From SZUA-365 sp049663345 (GTDB lineage: Bacteria; Bacteroidota; Ignavibacteria; SZUA-365): 64,000 bases of DNA. Each line of letters starts with the position of its first letter. Position 1 is the stretch's first letter. A program made the position numbers and the translations under genes. Below, piece after piece: positions 60,015 to 64,000 of the stretch. The DNA lies in the NCBI GenBank assembly GCA_049663345.1, contig JBATDG010000014.1, positions 159,707 through 223,706 of the forward strand. Reading direction: 5' to 3'. The notes under the pieces are model-generated. The model had not been told where the DNA came from, did no database searches, and saw only the letters and a program-made list of their open reading frames with translations.

Positions 60015-61787
60015 CTATTTTGATTTTTCTCTTCGAAGTTCGGTGACACGGCGGACAAAACGGGCGGCGGTGCCCGCTCCCGTCATCGGCAGACGAAGGA
60101 ATGGATCCTGCAGCGCGGGATTGCGCATTTGCTCCTCCTTCAATTCCCCGGCACTTATTCCACAGTCCAGAAGCGCGGCTGAGAATTCCTCTTTTGCGCG
60201 TTCTCGAGCATCGTTCAGCGTCATCTGTACGCGGCTGTGAGCGTTGATTTCTCCCTCACCGGAGGTTTCGATCGGGAGAAAGATAATATCGTCGTGATGC
60301 GCCACCACAGCGGTCTGAACTCCGTCGGACTGCGTGCTGGGGAGACAGCCGAACGGCTTCACAGAAAGCACCATGTGCGCGAGTTTTTCTCGAGCATAGT
60401 AGATGTTTTTCGCCACCTCGAGATGACCTTCCCCGCCCTCAATCCTACTGTGATAGTAGGGATGGGCAATGTCCTGAAGATGATCCTGATCCGGAATGTC
60501 CTGCGGGAGGAAGTCCAGACGTGCGCGAAGGCGGCGGTATTCTTTTGTGTACAGCGATTCTGCAAGCGAAAGCAATGTCCACTTCCGAACGTAATTCCAC
60601 ACGCTGCGGACCACAGCACGCGCTCTTCCTGTTCCGCGCAGGTCTGCGCGAACATCCAGCAGTCGGCGATCACTGGTGTACTGCTTTTCCTGATGCAGCA
60701 GATACAGAAGCCACGGCGCAACAGGCTCGATCATTACCTCGGCTCCCTCCTGTTCGAGAAAGTCGAATATGCGGAAGTTTCCGTCCCCTTCGGTAGTCTG
60801 CGCCCAGAACTCACCAGTGATTTTCACGACCGGCTTCACGCGCGTTCTGTCGACGCGAAGCTCAGCGAACATGTCGCGGCATTCGCCTACCAGATTCGGG
60901 AAAGGACTCGCGAAAAACTGGCGCAAAAACTTCATTGCACTCTCTGCGCCGCGAATATGGTTTCTGAGAAAGGGCAGCCGCGCCGTCTTTGCAGACAAAT
61001 GGTAGATGGGCTCGCGTTCAATCGTAGAGGCAACGTACTCCGTCGCAGCGATCAGTACCCGGTTTGTCGATCCGGGTTCCATTTCATAGGGACGAATTTT
61101 ATACGCGATGTCATTGAGCAGATCCGCCACGAGAAAGGCATTGAGAATACCGAGAGTGAAATCAAGATTAATCTCGAGTCCGGCATCCTCGCTGCTCTGA
61201 TCCAAACCGCCATGCTGTTGAAGAATCAGCACACGAAAACCATCAAAGCCGGCATTCCTCAGCGCGAGCCTGTATTCCGATTCATACATTCCGAAACGGC
61301 AGGGGCCGCAGGCACCAGCGGTAAAAAACACGTAAGTGTCGATAATTTCGCGCCGCGGCATCCCTTCTGCTTCCAATTGCTGAAGATGGGATATCAGATT
61401 TCCGACTGTGAAATACGTGGGATTACAGAGACCGTTATTGCTGAACTCCTTGCCAACTTCGAAGGCGCGTACATCCGGCGCGGGCAGGTAGCGGACGACA
61501 TATCCGAGGCGATGCATATTAGCCTGAATCAGTCTTTCGTGCTTCCAGGTCAATCCGCCGAAGAGCACAGTGGTTGTGCTCCGTTCGGCGCGAGTGAACG
61601 CGCGTTCGGCGGGACGCTCCCAATGTCCCTTGCGAGGCACGAGACCGCTTTCACGCTCCAGACGCTGCCGTTCAAGCTGCAGGGCATCTTCAAGCGTCAT
61701 GGTCCCGTTACGCAGCGCAGCAAGGACTTCAGGATCTATCCCGTCGCCCTCATGTCGTGCATGAGCATTGCGTACCGTATCGTGCAT
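60015..61787 (-). CDS. 2-hydroxyacyl-CoA dehydratase-like / activase-partner protein
   Basis: The 590-residue protein has conserved cysteines in NNGLCNPTYFTVGNL and TAGACGPCRFGMYESEYR (about 120-185), consistent with an iron-sulfur cluster of the HgdB-like type. It continues with FFASPFPNLVGE, KITGEFWAQTTEGDGN and a late VKPFGCLPSTQSDG. In many anaerobes this part is fused to the C-terminus of the two-ATPase activase; here it is a separate gene whose stop abuts the activase start without any spacer. The N-terminal 60 residues are charged and less conserved. A palindrome lies 63 bases upstream of its ATG. Confidence 0.82.
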   Translation of the reverse strand: MHDTVRNAHARHEGDGIDPEVLAALRNGTMTLEDALQLERQRLERESGLVPRKGHWERPAERAFTRAERSTTTVLFGGLTWKHERLIQANMHRLGYVVRYLPAPDVRAFEVGKEFSNNGLCNPTYFTVGNLISHLQQLEAEGMPRREIIDTYVFFTAGACGPCRFGMYESEYRLALRNAGFDGFRVLILQQHGGLDQSSEDAGLEINLDFTLGILNAFLVADLLNDIAYKIRPYEMEPGSTNRVLIAATEYVASTIEREPIYHLSAKTARLPFLRNHIRGAESAMKFLRQFFASPFPNLVGECRDMFAELRVDRTRVKPVVKITGEFWAQTTEGDGNFRIFDFLEQEGAEVMIEPVAPWLLYLLHQEKQYTSDRRLLDVRADLRGTGRARAVVRSVWNYVRKWTLLSLAESLYTKEYRRLRARLDFLPQDIPDQDHLQDIAHPYYHSRIEGGEGHLEVAKNIYYAREKLAHMVLSVKPFGCLPSTQSDGVQTAVVAHHDDIIFLPIETSGEGEINAHSRVQMTLNDARERAKEEFSAALLDCGISAGELKEEQMRNPALQDPFLRLPMTGAGTAARFVRRVTELRREKSK

Positions 61788-61849
61788 GCCAGCGGTTCCT
61801 TTACCCGATTTCAGCTATTGCCATGAATTCGAAAAGCGTTCAACGTAAC

Positions 61850-61867
61850 GATGAAATGAATTTCATC
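61850..61867. promoter_or_regulatory. Perfect palindrome upstream of the activase pair
   Basis: GATGAAAT-GA-ATTTCATC is a perfect 8-bp inverted repeat with a 2-base centre, 63 bases upstream of the ATG at 61787. It lies inside the element shared with 45969-46004. Its shape fits a transcription-factor operator, but no regulator gene is adjacent. Confidence 0.4.
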
Positions 61868-61886
61868 TCTAAAAATACGCTTTTCC
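61852..61886 (+). repeat. Intergenic element shared with 45969-46004
   Basis: TGAAATGAATTTCATC is followed by TCTAAAAATACGCTTTTCC. It is similar to the copy in the 323-base gap inside the glycan region, in the same orientation. Both precede minus-strand genes (the dehydratase-like gene here, the methyltransferase gene there), so a shared regulatory role is possible. Confidence 0.5.
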
Positions 61887-62014
61887 CCGCATATAAAAAG
61901 GTAGCTGTCCGTGACCATAAAATGCAGACAACAAAGGCCGTGCGCGAGCGCCGAAGTGAAGAGATTTATCTGTTCGAGCCGATAATGGATTCGAGGTTAC
62001 GAAAATCCCGGATG

Positions 62015-63055
62015 CTATTGCGCATCCTTTTTTTTGAAGCGAGGTTTCTTCGGTACTGCCGGCGGAATGTGTGGAAAATCAATTTCTTCGTTCAGACTGC
62101 GCCGCACCACTGCCGAAAGGCTTCTGTTTGAAAACAGGTTTCGCAGTTCCTTGCGCTCGGAATTCATCTCTGCTATCTCTGCGGCAACAAGCACGGTGAG
62201 GCTGGAATAATAAACCCAGATCGCTAATGCGACGATGATCGCGTAGGGACCATAGATCGAACCAATTTTCCAAAGGTTGGTGAGGTAGTAAGCAAAAATG
62301 AACTTCGCCAATCCCCACGACACAGCGGCAACAGCGCTGCTGACGAGAATCACTCGTGCATGCAGTCTTCTGTCGGGAAGCAGATAAAATACCAGGATAA
62401 ACAGGATGAAGCTGAGCACAAAAGGTGAAATCAGATTCACCGCATCATTGAATATCCATGACTGGAATTCCACACCCAAGACATTCTGCCCGATTTCTTT
62501 GACCAGTGAAACACCGTACAGAAATACAGTAACGGCAACGAGGGTGATGCCGACAATACTCAGCATCGCGAAATCCTTTAGCTTCGAAGTAACGAAATTC
62601 TTTGTGTCCTTAATACTGAAAACAGTGTTAAGGGCGCTGCGGAGTGCGGCAAAGAGCGTGGAAGATGCCCACATGAGACCGATAGCACCCAGCGCCCCCG
62701 CGAGATACGACCCGCTTACGAATTCTTCCATCAATTGAAGAACGATTTCCCGCAGCTGATCCTTCTGATATGGAAACAACTCAAGCTTCTGAATCCACGT
62801 ATCGACGGTGGACATTGCGTCCGCACTGCTGAGATATAATCCGAGTACATAGAAAATGAGCAGCAGCAGCGGGATGAAGCACAGCAGTACGTTGAAGCTG
62901 ATGCCGGCCGCCGAGAGGAAGATGTTATTTGCTTCCATCCTCTCGACGATGCGAACCAGGTACATCCAGATCTGACGCACCCAGCGGAGGGTGACAAAGT
63001 GCTCCAGCAATTGTAGGAATTTCTTCCACCAGGATATGTCAGCGTTTTCCGTCAC
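62015..63055 (-). CDS. YihY/virulence factor BrkB family membrane protein
   Basis: The 346-residue protein has about six transmembrane helices, with the family landmarks NIFLSAAGISFNVLLCFIPLLL (early, residues 40-62) and GSYLAGALGAIGLMWASSTLF (about 115-135). The late membrane segment YGPYAIIVALAIWVYYSSL is also family-typical. The C-terminus is basic (PKKPRFKKKDAQ). BrkB/YihY proteins were once called ribonuclease BN but are membrane proteins of unclear function. The GTG start overlaps the purL stop by 4 bases (GTGA). Confidence 0.92.
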   Translation of the reverse strand: MTENADISWWKKFLQLLEHFVTLRWVRQIWMYLVRIVERMEANNIFLSAAGISFNVLLCFIPLLLLIFYVLGLYLSSADAMSTVDTWIQKLELFPYQKDQLREIVLQLMEEFVSGSYLAGALGAIGLMWASSTLFAALRSALNTVFSIKDTKNFVTSKLKDFAMLSIVGITLVAVTVFLYGVSLVKEIGQNVLGVEFQSWIFNDAVNLISPFVLSFILFILVFYLLPDRRLHARVILVSSAVAAVSWGLAKFIFAYYLTNLWKIGSIYGPYAIIVALAIWVYYSSLTVLVAAEIAEMNSERKELRNLFSNRSLSAVVRRSLNEEIDFPHIPPAVPKKPRFKKKDAQ

Positions 63056-64000
63056 ACCCGTTCGAAGAGATTCGGCAGCGCCGTTGCGTGTGCCTGGGAA
63101 ATCACAGTAACCGCAACGTCGATATCGCTGTTGATGCGGAGCTGGTCACCTCCGACGGAGCCGATGTCCGTTGCTTCTATTCCAGCAATTGCAGCTTCTG
63201 CAAGTATCCCTTCAACCGCATCGGGTGCGCAGCTGATAACGACACGTGACTGTGATTCGCCGAAATACAGTGCATCCTTTCGCACTCCAGCAGCTTCAAT
63301 GGTGACGGTCGCGCCAATTTCCTTTTTTCCGAGGAAACAGGATTCAGCGATGGTGACTGCGAGTCCGCCGTCGGAAACATCGTGAGCACTGCGCACCATT
63401 CCGCCCCGAATCAGCTTGAGCAGCAGTCCATGCAGCCGGTGTTCCTCTTCGAGGTCGAGAAATGGCGCGTCGCCTCCGACAATCCCATGAATTCTGGTGA
63501 GATATTCGGAGCCGCTGATCTCGTTGCGATTGGTACCCAGCAGCACGATGCGGTCGCCATCATTTCTGAATCCGGACTGAGTAATGTGGTCGATATCATC
63601 GATCAGTCCCAGCATGCCGATAACCGGCGTCGGATATACAGCGCCATTCGGATTCTCATTATAGAAACTGACATTCCCGCCGGTCACCGGAGTTTCGAAC
63701 AAACGACATGCCTCTCCCATTCCTGCGCAGGCTTCCTTGAACTGGAAGTAGACGTCCGGCTTGTAGGGATTGCCGAAATTGAGGCAGTTGGTGATCGCGA
63801 GCGGCTGAGCTCCCGTACAGACGACATTGCGTGCTGATTCGGCAACCGCGATCTGCGCGCCCTTGCGGGGATTCAGGTACACGTAGCGGCCGTTGCAGTC
63901 CGTTTTCACTGCCAGCGCGCGTCGGGTGCCTTTTACGCGAATCACAGCTGCGTCGCCGCCGGGACCCTGCGCAGTATTCGTGCGCACGGATGTATCATAC
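63052..64000 (-). CDS. purL: Phosphoribosylformylglycinamidine synthase subunit PurL (5' end outside window)
   Basis: PurL converts FGAR to FGAM with glutamine and ATP in purine synthesis. The frame is open to the right edge, so only the C-terminal 315 codons are present. The first visible residues read YDTSVRTNTAQGPGGDAAVI, which aligns to the middle of the small/large-type PurL chain. RYVYLNPRKGAQIAVAESAR, NCLNFGNPYKPDVYFQFKEA, PVTGGNVSFYNEN and AHDVSDGGLAVTIAES follow, all diagnostic. A GTG at 63987 is an internal codon, not the start. The stop overlaps the YihY gene start. Confidence 0.95.
   Translation of the reverse strand, partial: YDTSVRTNTAQGPGGDAAVIRVKGTRRALAVKTDCNGRYVYLNPRKGAQIAVAESARNVVCTGAQPLAITNCLNFGNPYKPDVYFQFKEACAGMGEACRLFETPVTGGNVSFYNENPNGAVYPTPVIGMLGLIDDIDHITQSGFRNDGDRIVLLGTNRNEISGSEYLTRIHGIVGGDAPFLDLEEEHRLHGLLLKLIRGGMVRSAHDVSDGGLAVTIAESCFLGKKEIGATVTIEAAGVRKDALYFGESQSRVVISCAPDAVEGILAEAAIAGIEATDIGSVGGDQLRINSDIDVAVTVISQAHATALPNLFERV

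Noticed and set aside
60237..61826. 529-codon open frame on the plus strand
   Set aside because: Antisense to the dehydratase-like gene, with no domain or signal and unusual composition. Treated as a shadow.

Overview
The window looks like chromosomal DNA of a free-living bacterium from the Bacteroidota/Chlorobiota side of the FCB group, perhaps a Kapabacteria- or Ignavibacteria-like lineage. The lineage is inferred from four things: a PorV/PorQ-type outer-membrane barrel; a secreted esterase with a FlgD/T9SS-like C-terminal beta domain; a zapA-rny gene order; and a textbook Bacteroidota promoter (TTG, 20 nt, TAnnTTTG) in front of the single tRNA. Base composition is balanced to slightly GC-rich. 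Genes are tightly packed, and many neighbours overlap by 4 bases (ATGA, GTGA or TTGA). No insertion sequence, prophage, CRISPR array or rRNA was seen.

Layout. 1-7.8 kb (minus): rodZ-like gene, ligA, a STAS protein, two sodium:solute symporters and a HAD phosphatase cut by the left edge. 7.9-13.2 kb (minus): dprA, then a tripartite exporter (HlyD adaptor, MacB-type permease, TolC-type channel) with no ATPase gene. 13.3-20.1 kb (plus): DUF3109 protein, rpoN, hslV, hslU, two unknown small proteins, a PhnP-like metallohydrolase, a HAD hydrolase and acpS. 20.1-25.3 kb (plus): a lipoprotein with a lipase-like fold, a FabK/nitronate-monooxygenase flavoprotein, a PorQ-like barrel, a CPBP membrane protease and pdxJ. 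25.3-34.7 kb (plus): tRNA-Val, a terminator, thrS, infC, rpmI, rplT, a second terminator, pheS, pheT, a coiled-coil protein, zapA, a structured candidate ncRNA resembling 6S RNA in size and position, and rny. 34.7-43.7 kb (plus): coaE, a 42-residue ORF matching an aminotransferase tail, nadB, xseA, xseB, dxs, a secreted phosphodiester glycosidase, ribD and ribE.

43.9-61.8 kb (minus) is the accessory part. Read in transcription order it starts with a two-gene system related to 2-hydroxyacyl-CoA dehydratase activators. It continues with little or no gap into a surface-glycan set: SGNH esterase, secreted PIG-L deacetylase, two glycosyltransferases, a flippase, a hexapeptide acyltransferase, a FemAB/CelD-like acyltransferase, a GNAT, a cytoplasmic PIG-L deacetylase, and two paralogous secreted proteins each built of two copies of the same unrecognised domain. 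After a 323-base gap come a methyltransferase and another glycosyltransferase. 62.0-64.0 kb (minus): a YihY/BrkB membrane protein and the C-terminal part of purL, cut by the right edge.

How it fits together: most of the plus-strand genes are housekeeping (translation, cofactors NAD, CoA, PLP, riboflavin, isoprenoids, proteolysis, RNA decay). The minus-strand accessory block builds, trims and acylates an exported carbohydrate. The most notable items are the 6S-like RNA, the four-copy domain in the secreted pair, the Fe-S activase pair abutting the glycan genes, the exporter without ATPase, the aminotransferase-tail ORF and the probable non-AUG start of infC.
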